The translations under genes and the position numbers were made by a program. A DNA stretch of 64,000 bases from Prevotella sp. UBA3675. Its GTDB lineage: Bacteria; Bacteroidota; Bacteroidia; Bacteroidales; Bacteroidaceae. The DNA is taken from NCBI GenBank assembly GCA_002372235.1, contig DFJI01000010.1, positions 47,899-111,898 of the forward strand. The letters are read 5' to 3'. The notes beneath the pieces are model-generated. The model saw only the letters and a program-made list of their open reading frames with translations, made no database searches and was not told where the DNA came from. How positions within the stretch are numbered: the first letter of the stretch is position 1; each line of letters starts with the position of its first letter. This document shows positions 1-7,879 of this stretch, piece by piece.

Positions 1-14
1 CTTAAATTTAAATG

Positions 15-47
15 CAAAGGTAGGCAATTTTTCCGAAAAAGTGCAAA
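15..47 (-). promoter_or_regulatory. putative promoter for a gene left of the window
   Basis: On the minus strand TACCTTTG (22-15) matches the Bacteroidota -7 box TAnnTTTG, and TTTG (47-44) lies 21 bases upstream as a -33 box. It points out of the window, so the gene it serves is not seen. Motif match only. Confidence 0.45.
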
Positions 48-97
48 TTATTATACAAAAACATATATATCTAGTACTTACATTAAAAGAATTATTG

Positions 98-105
98 TAA
101 TTTTG
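98..105 (+). promoter_or_regulatory. putative -7 box of the uxuA operon
   Basis: TAATTTTG matches the TAnnTTTG box and lies 44 bases before the uxuA start. No good TTTG -33 box is seen at the expected distance, so the site may be weak or activator dependent. Confidence 0.4.
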
Positions 106-149
106 CAAATACTTAGACTAATCAAAAGAAACGAAACTAAAAAAAAGAA

Positions 150-1403
150 ATGGAAAGAACCTGGAGATGGTTTGGCAAGAAAGACAGAATCACACTTGCC
201 ATGCTGAAACAAATTGGAGTGGAGGGCATCGTTACGGCGCTGCACGATGTACCTAACGGTGAGATTTGGACTCGCGAAAAAATCAGAGAACTGCGCGAAT
301 ACATTGAGAGCTACGGCATGAGATGGAGCGTAGTGGAGAGCCTGCCCGTGTGCGAAAGCATCAAGTATGGCGGCAAGGATCGCGACCAGCTCATCGAGAA
401 CTATAAGGTAAGTCTGAAGAACCTGTCGCTCGAAGGTATTCACACCATCTGTTATAACTTTATGCCAGTGCTCGACTGGGCCCGGACCGACCTCATGCAC
501 GACAATCCCAACGGAGCCACCAACCTTTACTTCTCATACGCTGAGTTTGCCTACTTCGACATCTACGTGCTGAAACGCGAAGGTGCACGCGAGGAATGGG
601 CTAAGTTCAAGTTTCCCGAAGGCGTAGGCCAGGACCGTAATGTGCTGGCTGAGGCCGACGAGCTGGCCAAGCGCATGACTCCTGAAGATGACCATAAACT
701 GGTGGAGAATATCATCGTGAAGACACAGGGATTCGTGAGCGGCAACATCAAGGAAGACGACGAACATCCATTAGAGTTATTCAAGCAACTGCTCGACCTC
801 TATAAAGGCATAGACAAGAAACAGTTACGCGAAAACATGAAGTATTTCCTTGAAGCGATCATGCCTACCTGCGATGAGTATGGAATGAACATGTGCGTTC
901 ACCCTGACGATCCTCCTTTTGCCGTGCTGGGGTTGCCCCGTATCGTGAACAGCAGCGAAGATATAGAGTGGTTTCTCAATGCCGTTCCCAACAAGCACAA
1001 CGGCCTCACCTTCTGCGCGGGCAGTCTCTCGGCTGGAGCTCAGAACGACGTGGTGGAGATGGCGCGTGCCTTTGCGCCCCGCACTCATTTCGTTCACCTG
1101 CGCTCATGCCACATCTTCCCCAACGGTGATTTCACAGAGGCCAGCCATCTGGGCGGAAGGGCTAATCTCATTGAGCTGGCACGCATCTTCGAGAAAGAGA
1201 ATCCGCAGTTGCCCATGCGTGTGGATCACGGCATGACCTTTACCGACGAGCCCGGTGGGGTGCTCGACGAGAGCAGTCACGGCCATAATGCTGGCTACAC
1301 ACTGCTCGGACGTATGTTTGCACTCGGACAAGTGCAGGGCATACTCGCCACAGTCGATAGCGAGTTGGGCATAGCATACAAACAGCCGGGATTTTATGAT
1401 TAA
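150..1403 (+). CDS. uxuA: mannonate dehydratase
   Basis: Dehydrates D-mannonate to 2-keto-3-deoxygluconate in the cytosolic hexuronate (glucuronate) pathway. The 417-residue protein opens with the typical MERTWRWFG segment of UxuA. It keeps the metal and active-site stretches HPDDPPF (about residue 251), FCAGSL (about 289), HLRS (about 315) and DHGMTF (about 358). Length is normal for the family. It is followed after 79 bases by an SDR reductase that probably supplies mannonate from fructuronate, so the pair forms a catabolic unit. The first ATG gives the family N-terminus. Recognised from sequence motifs with high certainty. Confidence 0.95.
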   Translation: MERTWRWFGKKDRITLAMLKQIGVEGIVTALHDVPNGEIWTREKIRELREYIESYGMRWSVVESLPVCESIKYGGKDRDQLIENYKVSLKNLSLEGIHTICYNFMPVLDWARTDLMHDNPNGATNLYFSYAEFAYFDIYVLKREGAREEWAKFKFPEGVGQDRNVLAEADELAKRMTPEDDHKLVENIIVKTQGFVSGNIKEDDEHPLELFKQLLDLYKGIDKKQLRENMKYFLEAIMPTCDEYGMNMCVHPDDPPFAVLGLPRIVNSSEDIEWFLNAVPNKHNGLTFCAGSLSAGAQNDVVEMARAFAPRTHFVHLRSCHIFPNGDFTEASHLGGRANLIELARIFEKENPQLPMRVDHGMTFTDEPGGVLDESSHGHNAGYTLLGRMFALGQVQGILATVDSELGIAYKQPGFYD

Positions 1404-1482
1404 GGCTATCCCGCCATAACGGAATCCTGTCATAATGAAACAACCATATCACGAAACAACGACTCAAAAATAAGAAATCATC

Positions 1483-2295
1483 ATGAAAAATCTATTTGAT
1501 ATTAACGGTAACGTGACCGTTATCACGGGTGGAACAGGTGTGCTGGGACGCGCCATCGCCAAATATCTGGCTCTGAACGGTGCCAAAGTGATTATCCTTG
1601 GACGGAAGGAAGAGACAGGAAAGGAAATCGTGGATGAGATTACTGCCGAGGGCGGCAGCTGCGAGTTCATGAAGACCGACGTGATGAATGCTGAAATCGT
1701 GCAGAAGAACTGCGACGACATCGTGGCTAAGTACGGTCGTGTCGATACGCTGCTCAATGCTGCAGGCGGCAACATGCCCGGAGCCACCATCGCGCCCGAC
1801 AAGACTTTCTTCGACTTAGATGCCGCTCAATTCTCGCGCGTGCTGGAGCTGAACCTCACAGGTACTGTCATTCCCACTCAAATATTTCTCAAGCCAATGG
1901 TGAAGCAAGGTAAAGGCAGCATCATCAACTTCTCGAGCATGGCCGCCTTCCGTCCTATGACGCGCGTTTGCGGATATGCAGCTGCCAAGGCTGGCATCAG
2001 CAACTTCACCGCCTATATGGCTACGGAGTGTGCAAAGAAGTTTGGCGAGGGCATCCGCGTGAATGCCATTGCCCCGGGCTTCTTCATCACCGAACAGAAC
2101 CGCGCCCTGCTCACCAATCCCGACGGCAGCTATACGCAACGCGGACAAGACGTTGTGAGACAGACTCCTTTCGGGCGCATGGGTGATCCCGAAGAGCTCT
2201 GCGGCACTATCCACTATCTGATGTCGGAAGCCTCAAAGTTCGTCACAGGAACGGTGGCCAAGGTTGACGGCGGCTTCGACGTGTTTGCTATGTAA
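1483..2295 (+). CDS. SDR-family D-mannonate oxidoreductase (fructuronate reductase)
   Basis: A 270-residue classical short-chain dehydrogenase. The nucleotide-binding motif TGGTGVLG is at residues 16-23, an NAAG-like segment (NAAGGN) follows, and the catalytic YxxxK is Y165-K169. SDR enzymes next to uxuA in Bacteroidota and Thermotoga replace the unrelated long-chain UxuB and interconvert fructuronate and mannonate. That specificity is inferred here from the uxuA neighbour. The C-terminal KVDGGFDVFAM ending is usual for the family. It is most likely cotranscribed with uxuA. Confidence 0.85.
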   Translation: MKNLFDINGNVTVITGGTGVLGRAIAKYLALNGAKVIILGRKEETGKEIVDEITAEGGSCEFMKTDVMNAEIVQKNCDDIVAKYGRVDTLLNAAGGNMPGATIAPDKTFFDLDAAQFSRVLELNLTGTVIPTQIFLKPMVKQGKGSIINFSSMAAFRPMTRVCGYAAAKAGISNFTAYMATECAKKFGEGIRVNAIAPGFFITEQNRALLTNPDGSYTQRGQDVVRQTPFGRMGDPEELCGTIHYLMSEASKFVTGTVAKVDGGFDVFAM

Positions 2296-2368
2296 TCTAT
2301 TTACTAACATGAGAAAGGGTATCAATAACATGAAGGTAAGAATATACACATTATTAATAAAAAACAAA

Positions 2369-3628
2369 ATGATGAACCGACTGAGACTGTTTGTGTTATT
2401 GATGCCTTTTCTTCTCATTCCGTCTTTGCTTCAGGCAAAGCACAGAATCCTTTCGCCCAACCTAAAGACGCTGCAGGTAGTGGTCAACGACAACTGGACA
2501 GATCCCCTACCCGTCATGACCCTAAGGTCAGACGATGTGCTCAACGTGGGATTCGACGAACTGTCGCACAATTTCCATCGCTTCATTGTTCATGTGGAGC
2601 ATTGTGAACCCGACTGGAGCCCTTCAGAGGATATATTTGAAAGTGACTGGTTAGAGGGATTCAACGACTGGGCGCTCGATGACTACGACAACTCACTCAA
2701 CACGACCGTACTCTACACCCACTACAGCTTTCAACTGCCTAACGACCAGTGCCGACTGAAAATGAGCGGCAACTACCGACTGCACATTCTGGACGAAGAC
2801 GACAATAACAATGAGGTGGCGGTTGTGGAGTTCAGAGTGGTTGAGCAACTCATGAACCTGTCGATGGGCATGACGACCAATACGGATATTGATTTCAACA
2901 ACCGTTCGCAGCAACTGTCAATGTCGCTGGATTACGGATCGCTCAACGTCACTCAGCCCGAGGATCAGCTGAACATCATCGTGATGCAAAACGGAAGAGA
3001 GGACAACATGCGGACAGACATGAAGCCCTCGACGACCACGCCTCGCGGACTGACATGGGACCACTGCCGTCAGCTCATATTCGATGCCGGTAATGAGTAT
3101 CACCGTTTCGAAGTGCTCAACCCCACTCACATCACGCTGGGACTTGAGCGCGTGGCGTGGGACGAGGATGACAGGCACTATCACGTTTATCCAGAAATGT
3201 GCGAGCCACAGCGAAACTACATGTTCTACAAGGATGCCGACGGAGCTTTCTACGTGCGCAACAGCGACAATTTTGAGAACGATCGCACGAGCGACTACGT
3301 CTATGTGCATTACAAGCTGGCTCCGGCAAAGGAATATGAGAAAGCCCGTCTTTATGTGGATGGTCACTGGACGACTGAAGCACCCGAGACCTACACCATG
3401 AGCTATGACGAGCGCGACCATTCCTACAATGCCGTGATACTGCAGAAGATGGGTTACTATAACTATCAGCTGCTGATGGAGCACGAAAACGGACAAACAG
3501 AAATAGTGCCCGAAGAGGGTTCTTTCTATCAAACAGAGAACCGCTATCAGGCACTTGTCTATTATAAAGGTATTGGAGACCGAACTTGGAGGCTCGTCAG
3601 TTTTCGCGAGTTGATTTTCGACCTCTAA
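2369..3628 (+). CDS. DUF5103 exported protein
   Basis: A 419-residue protein starting MMNRLRLFVLLMPFLLIPS, a clear signal peptide. The reading frame is open further upstream (ATGs at 2264 and 2330), but only the starts at 2369 or 2372 place the hydrophobic segment at the N-terminus. The mature part is all beta and acidic, beginning with a segment (LKTLQVVVNDNW, then HCEPDW) typical of DUF5103, a Bacteroidota-only periplasmic or surface family of unknown function. It ends convergent with the propeller regulator; the two stop codons overlap (TAA 3626-3628 against TAG 3627-3625). No biochemical role can be assigned. Confidence 0.8.
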   Translation: MMNRLRLFVLLMPFLLIPSLLQAKHRILSPNLKTLQVVVNDNWTDPLPVMTLRSDDVLNVGFDELSHNFHRFIVHVEHCEPDWSPSEDIFESDWLEGFNDWALDDYDNSLNTTVLYTHYSFQLPNDQCRLKMSGNYRLHILDEDDNNNEVAVVEFRVVEQLMNLSMGMTTNTDIDFNNRSQQLSMSLDYGSLNVTQPEDQLNIIVMQNGREDNMRTDMKPSTTTPRGLTWDHCRQLIFDAGNEYHRFEVLNPTHITLGLERVAWDEDDRHYHVYPEMCEPQRNYMFYKDADGAFYVRNSDNFENDRTSDYVYVHYKLAPAKEYEKARLYVDGHWTTEAPETYTMSYDERDHSYNAVILQKMGYYNYQLLMEHENGQTEIVPEEGSFYQTENRYQALVYYKGIGDRTWRLVSFRELIFDL

Positions 3629-6084
3629 CGAAGCTCTTTCCTGTATTCGCTTGGCGTTCGCTTGTATTCATGGAAGAAACTGCCCATGAAATAGTTTGGT
3701 GTGTAGAAATGGCACTCGTCGGCTATTTCCTCAATGCTCTTATCGGTAGTAACCAGCATGTGAGCGGCAGTCTGCAAAGCGAACTTAAGGGCTAACTCAC
3801 GCGGACTCTTGAAAATATTGGCGCTTATAAGATGATAGAGTGTCACAATGTCAGTATCTGAAGCATTGCTCAACTCGCGCATCGTCACACGTCCTTTATG
3901 TGCCTGCACGTATGGGATGAGCTTGATCATCAGCGCCGAGAACTCAGGCGAAAGCGGCGTGCTGTTGTCATGCTTGGCAAAGAAGAGTTCATCACTCTGC
4001 GGAGCAATCAGCTCATTGCTGATAGCCACGCTCTTATCTACAAAGGCATTCACCTTCTTGATGATATCGTCTTCCTCACTATTGCGGCGAGCGCGCATCT
4101 TAGTATTGCGACTGAAGAAGTAGAGATTGACCACAACTAATATCAGAATCAACAGGACAAAAAGCACATAAACGCCTGTAGCCTGCCACCAAGGCTGATT
4201 CACATGCACAATCCACGTGAACGGAGTGGTGCCCGACCACTGGTCTGGGAACATGGAGGCCTGCACTTCAATCTGATATTCACCAGGAGTCAGATTCATG
4301 AGCGGCAAGTGAAGGTCGCCTTTCGTGTCAACAAAGTCAGATCCGTTGAAATAAGAATAGACATGCCACTTTTCATCGCCCATACCCAAAAGCCTCACTC
4401 GATAGTAGGTCTGCAAAGGACGGAAATAATTAAGTCCGGAGAATGTGAGCGACACTGAATTCTGATCAGCATTCAGATTGATGTCTTTGATACGTGTGAT
4501 GGCCCGGTCTATAATCACGATGCCATCCTTTTCCTCGCCTGCTGACACGAAGTCGCCATTCACAAGAATCCTAATCAGCTTGGGATAGAGAACCACAGGA
4601 CTTTTCACATTGACTGCCGCGAAGTGATTGGGATTGAAGGACACGACATGATCGACCGCCTGCATGATGATGGTGCTGTCATTCAGGCACATCGCCTTGC
4701 AATTTAAGAAAGCATCATTCGGTACATTGTCTGACAAGCTGAAACTATTGACGAAATCAGGATTGTCCTTATCAAAGATGATACAGGATATGCCATACGA
4801 GGTGCTCACCCAAATGTTGTGCTGCTTGTCCTCTACTACCGAGTGAATAAAATTATTGAGAAGACCGTTCTTCTTGCTAAAGATGACGGGCTCAGACTGA
4901 GCCTTACGGAACATATAGAGACCGACCGTAGTTCCTATCCAGCTATAGCCGCGACTATCCTCAAACATGCAGTTGGCCTGTTTTCCGTTGAAGTCGAAAA
5001 TGTTCTGCTTGAGCGGTTCCATCATCGAGATATATTCTTCGGCTTCCGGGCTGTCCAACATATAGACATTGAAGGGCGACGAGTAAGGAGTAGCGTAGAG
5101 CACGCCGCGCTTTTCTGTGCCGAGCCAGAGACCTCCCTGACGGTCGAACACGATGGTGTGGCAAACGGTTTGAAGGTATTTTCCATTTCTCAGCTTAACC
5201 AGCTCTACATGGTTAGTAGTTTGAGTCGGAATGTCGTAAGTCCAGTAACCCTTAGCCGAAGCTATATAAAGACAGTCATTACGCATGGTCATTCCATTCA
5301 GGCCGTAAGGCACCTGCAGTATTGTTTTCCACTGCCCGCTGACCATATCGAGCTGCATCAGTACAGAGCCTTCGGTACCACTATGAATCACGAAGTAGCT
5401 CTCCTTGTATTGCTGAATGATGGTTGACTGGGTGAACTGATGCGACATTTCCCATTCGAAAGCCTTTGAACGATGGGCTATCTGTCCGTCTTCACGATTG
5501 AGACCGATTACCTCGCCGTTGTCGTAGAACATGAGCAGCATGCCCTTGTAAAGGTCTATATCCTGCAGGTTACGATCTTTCAGCACCTGATGTGTCTTCT
5601 TGGCATCTACGTCATACAGCCCCTTCTCCGTAAGGAAATAAGCATGGCCCTCATTATCGGTAAAGAGGTCGAGCAGTTTCTCATCACATCCCATCTCACG
5701 AATAACGCCTGCTACATCAGGAATAAATGTTTCCATCAAAAGGTCAACACAGGTCACTGAGTTCTTGCTTTTCAGCCAGATGTGATGATTATGGTCAAAA
5801 TAGATGCGGTCGTTGCCACGATAGGCGGGAAGGTCATACTGATACTCTTGCTCGGTATCAATATGTGTAAAACTCGAACCATCGTAGAAATTCAGGTTAC
5901 CGATAGTCGAAATAATCATTCGCCCTGTACGGGTGCAGACAATGACTTGCGCACTATTATCAGCCAAGCCATTAGCTGCATTAATAATCTTGAACTCAGG
6001 CTCGTTCTCTTTTGAGAAAAGACTGAGAGATACACTAAAGCAGAGCAGCAGTGGCAAAAGAAATCGAATAGGTTTTAGGTTCAT
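3625..6084 (-). CDS. membrane-bound propeller/AraC transcriptional regulator without kinase
   Basis: 819 residues. A signal peptide is followed by a large periplasmic beta-propeller (about residues 25-560, with repeated IWLKS, LWLGTEK, SWIGTTVGLY and IWVSTSYGIS blades), a Y_Y_Y domain (about 560-635), one transmembrane helix (about 639-661) and a cytoplasmic part of about 155 residues ending in an AraC-type helix-turn-helix (755-819). Bacteroidota hybrid two-component systems carry HisKA, HATPase and receiver domains between the membrane helix and the HTH. None of these is present here, so the protein looks like a one-component membrane regulator. The ligand is unknown. It has its own promoter just upstream. 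Confidence 0.85.
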   Translation of the reverse strand: MNLKPIRFLLPLLLCFSVSLSLFSKENEPEFKIINAANGLADNSAQVIVCTRTGRMIISTIGNLNFYDGSSFTHIDTEQEYQYDLPAYRGNDRIYFDHNHHIWLKSKNSVTCVDLLMETFIPDVAGVIREMGCDEKLLDLFTDNEGHAYFLTEKGLYDVDAKKTHQVLKDRNLQDIDLYKGMLLMFYDNGEVIGLNREDGQIAHRSKAFEWEMSHQFTQSTIIQQYKESYFVIHSGTEGSVLMQLDMVSGQWKTILQVPYGLNGMTMRNDCLYIASAKGYWTYDIPTQTTNHVELVKLRNGKYLQTVCHTIVFDRQGGLWLGTEKRGVLYATPYSSPFNVYMLDSPEAEEYISMMEPLKQNIFDFNGKQANCMFEDSRGYSWIGTTVGLYMFRKAQSEPVIFSKKNGLLNNFIHSVVEDKQHNIWVSTSYGISCIIFDKDNPDFVNSFSLSDNVPNDAFLNCKAMCLNDSTIIMQAVDHVVSFNPNHFAAVNVKSPVVLYPKLIRILVNGDFVSAGEEKDGIVIIDRAITRIKDINLNADQNSVSLTFSGLNYFRPLQTYYRVRLLGMGDEKWHVYSYFNGSDFVDTKGDLHLPLMNLTPGEYQIEVQASMFPDQWSGTTPFTWIVHVNQPWWQATGVYVLFVLLILILVVVNLYFFSRNTKMRARRNSEEDDIIKKVNAFVDKSVAISNELIAPQSDELFFAKHDNSTPLSPEFSALMIKLIPYVQAHKGRVTMRELSNASDTDIVTLYHLISANIFKSPRELALKFALQTAAHMLVTTDKSIEEIADECHFYTPNYFMGSFFHEYKRTPSEYRKELR

Positions 6085-6109
6085 TGCTATTAGGGCCTGA
6101 TTAATGCGG

Positions 6110-6141
6110 CAAAGATACTAAAAGTTAGCCGAACAGCCAAA
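6110..6141 (-). promoter_or_regulatory. promoter of the propeller regulator
   Basis: TATCTTTG (6117-6110) is a TAnnTTTG -7 box and TTTG (6141-6138) is a -33 box with a 20-base spacer. The start codon is about 25 bases downstream. Both boxes match the Bacteroidota consensus exactly. Confidence 0.65.
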
Positions 6142-6194
6142 ATAAATTGTAAAAACTATAACGGTAAAATAAAAATGCCGATACATCCTGCCAT

Positions 6195-6278
6195 CTCGTT
6201 AGATGAGTTTAACAGCTCGTTAGATGCGTTTAACGGCTCGTTAGATGCGTTTAACTTTTTCACTCGATGCGTTTGACT
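6195..6278. repeat. four imperfect 21-bp tandem repeats
   Basis: Units at 6195, 6216, 6237 and 6258 share the core CTCGTTAGATGCGTTTAAC; the last unit is the most diverged. They lie between the regulator promoter and the tRNA-Pro terminator. Related words (GATGC, TTAAACGCATC) recur at 28989-29057. Confidence 0.7.
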
Positions 6279-6305
6279 TGCTCACGCTGAGCACCTTATA
6301 TAAAC

Positions 6306-6352
6306 AAAAGAGGAAGCAAATCTCCTTTGTAGTAAGAAATACTTCCTCTTTT
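6306..6352 (-). terminator. terminator of tRNA-Pro
   Basis: Arms 6306-6316 and 6342-6352 form an 11-bp perfect stem. On the minus strand the downstream arm ends CTCTTTTG, a short T run. It lies 11 bases beyond the tRNA 3' end. Confidence 0.6.
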
Positions 6353-6362
6353 ACCAAATGTG

Positions 6363-6435
6363 TCGAGGTGACAGGACTCGAACCTGCGACAGCCTGGTCC
6401 CAAACCAGGAACGCTACCAACTGCGCTACACCTCG
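6363..6435 (-). tRNA. tRNA-Pro (anticodon TGG)
   Basis: The acceptor arm CGAGGTG (6435-6429) pairs with CACCTCG (6370-6364), with discriminator A. The anticodon stem CCTGG/CCAGG closes the loop TTTGGGA, so the anticodon is TGG (UGG), reading proline CCN codons. The T arm holds GGTTCGAGTCC. The C1-G72 pair is characteristic of bacterial tRNA-Pro. The CCA end is not encoded. Confidence 0.95.
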
Positions 6436-6447
6436 CTTTTGCGGCTG

Positions 6448-6478
6448 CAAAGGTAAACAAAAAAAATGGAACTGCGAA
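6448..6478 (-). promoter_or_regulatory. putative promoter of tRNA-Pro
   Basis: TACCTTTG (6455-6448) is a perfect -7 box 12 bases before the tRNA. The -33 position holds TTCG with a 19-base spacer, one mismatch from TTTG. Confidence 0.5.
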
Positions 6479-6529
6479 TTTTGAATTTGATAAATCATAT
6501 TGATTTAACAATAATTCAAAATTCGCAGT
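6461..6529 (-). terminator. terminator of the serine palmitoyltransferase gene
   Basis: A perfect 17-bp inverted repeat, ACTGCGAATTTTGAATT (6471-6487 with 6513-6529), 25-base loop, lies 11 bases after the stop codon. On the minus strand it is followed by eight Ts (6468-6461). Confidence 0.75.
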
Positions 6530-6540
6530 CCCTATCTTGC

Positions 6541-7728
6541 TTATTTTATGATACCTTGCTCTACGAATATCTTCTTTAGCGCATGTACCGAACGCTCCAC
6601 CTGCTCCTCGGTATGGGTAGCCATCAGGGCATAGCGAACGAGCGTGTCCTGAGGTGCGCAGGCAGGAGGAATAACCGGGTTGATGAACACTCCAGCGTTG
6701 AATGCAAGAGCTGTCACCAAGAATGTTTTCTCTGTATCACGCACATAAAGCGGTATAATCGGGCTCTCGGTCTCACCGATCTCGAATCCCTCTTCGCGGA
6801 AACGCTTCAAGGCGTAGTTCGTAACCTTCCACAGTTTTTCAATGCGCTCAGGCTCCTGCTGAATGATGTGCAAAGCCTCAAGTGCGGCAGCCGTAGCAGC
6901 AGGTGTGTTTGAAGCTGAGAAGATGTAAGTGCGGCAGGTGTGACGGAGCCAGTTGATTGTATCTTTATCAGAAGCAATGAAGCCACCAATACTTGCCAAC
7001 GACTTAGAGAATGTACCCATAATCAGGTCAACCTCCTTTGTCAGTCCGAAGTGATCGCACACGCCTCTACCCTGTCTTCCGAATACGCCCACACCGTGAG
7101 CCTCGTCCACCATGATAGAGCAGTTGTACTTGTGCTTTAGCTGAACGATTTCGGGCAGTTTTGCCAAGTCGCCTTCCATAGAGAACACGCCATCTACTAC
7201 AATCAGCTTGATGGCTTCTTGAGGCAACTTCTGCAGCACGCGCTCCAAATCTTCCATATCGTTGTGCTTGTAATGCAGCTGCTTGGCAAAAGCCAAACGA
7301 CGACCGTCAACAATACTGGCATGATCGCGATCATCGCAAATCACATAGTCATCCTTACTCAGCAGAGCAGGAATAACGCCCTGATTGACACTAAAGCCGG
7401 TTGAGAAACACAGGCAATCGTCTTTGCCGATAAATTCTGCAATCTCTTTTTCTAACTGCACATGCAAATCAAGCGTGCCATTGAGGAAACGGCTTCCAGC
7501 ACAGCCCGAACCGTAACGGTCAAGAGCAGCCTTAGCCTTGTCAATAATACGTTGATCACCTGTAAGACCTGTGTATGCATTCGATCCGAACATAAGAACC
7601 TTATGTCCGCCCATATCTACCTCCGTACCTTGTTTACCCGTAATAGCTCTAAAATAGGGATAAACGCCCTTGGCCATAAAATCCTGAGGCACGCGATACG
7701 ATTTGAATCTTTCTTGTAACTGTCCCAT
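6541..7728 (-). CDS. spt: serine palmitoyltransferase / alpha-oxoamine synthase family enzyme
   Basis: A 395-residue PLP-dependent enzyme of the alpha-oxoamine synthase family. RYGSGCAGSRFLNG is near residues 71-84, MVDEAHG at 206-212 with the PLP-nitrogen Asp208, and GTFSKS with the Schiff-base Lys242. The family also includes 2-amino-3-ketobutyrate CoA ligase (Kbl) and BioF. The sequence resembles the Bacteroides serine palmitoyltransferase that starts sphingolipid synthesis by joining serine and palmitoyl-CoA. The divergent neighbour is a sphingosine/diacylglycerol-kinase-like enzyme, which supports the sphingolipid reading. Substrate choice is inferred; an acyl-CoA specificity test would settle it. 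It has its own terminator and promoter. Confidence 0.8.
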   Translation of the reverse strand: MGQLQERFKSYRVPQDFMAKGVYPYFRAITGKQGTEVDMGGHKVLMFGSNAYTGLTGDQRIIDKAKAALDRYGSGCAGSRFLNGTLDLHVQLEKEIAEFIGKDDCLCFSTGFSVNQGVIPALLSKDDYVICDDRDHASIVDGRRLAFAKQLHYKHNDMEDLERVLQKLPQEAIKLIVVDGVFSMEGDLAKLPEIVQLKHKYNCSIMVDEAHGVGVFGRQGRGVCDHFGLTKEVDLIMGTFSKSLASIGGFIASDKDTINWLRHTCRTYIFSASNTPAATAAALEALHIIQQEPERIEKLWKVTNYALKRFREEGFEIGETESPIIPLYVRDTEKTFLVTALAFNAGVFINPVIPPACAPQDTLVRYALMATHTEEQVERSVHALKKIFVEQGIIK

Positions 7729-7762
7729 TTAAAAATTTAGGTGTTTACTTAATTTCAGTTTG

Positions 7763-7770
7763 CAAAGTTA
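7763..7770 (-). promoter_or_regulatory. putative -7 box of spt
   Basis: TAACTTTG on the minus strand, 34 bases before the spt start codon. No convincing -33 TTTG is seen at 19-21 bases. Confidence 0.45.
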
Positions 7771-7864
7771 CACAAAATTCTCAAATTAGTGCATTTTTTT
7801 CGTAATATTTGTGGAATGAACTTAAAAATATTTCCCATTTAGAGAAAATTTCATGCAAATTACG

Positions 7865-7872
7865 TAAATTTG
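7865..7872 (+). promoter_or_regulatory. putative -7 box of the lipid kinase gene
   Basis: TAAATTTG matches TAnnTTTG and ends 7 bases before the first ATG of the kinase. Transcription would then begin at or next to the start codon. The -33 region is poor. Confidence 0.45.
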
Positions 7873-7879
7873 CAGCATT

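Noticed and set aside
3586..3795. Short plus-strand frame after the DUF5103 gene
   Set aside because: Antisense to the AraC domain of the regulator and without features.
6471..6529. The 17-bp inverted repeat before tRNA-Pro as an insertion-sequence remnant
   Set aside because: It lies directly after the spt stop and is followed by eight Ts on the minus strand, so a terminator explains it.
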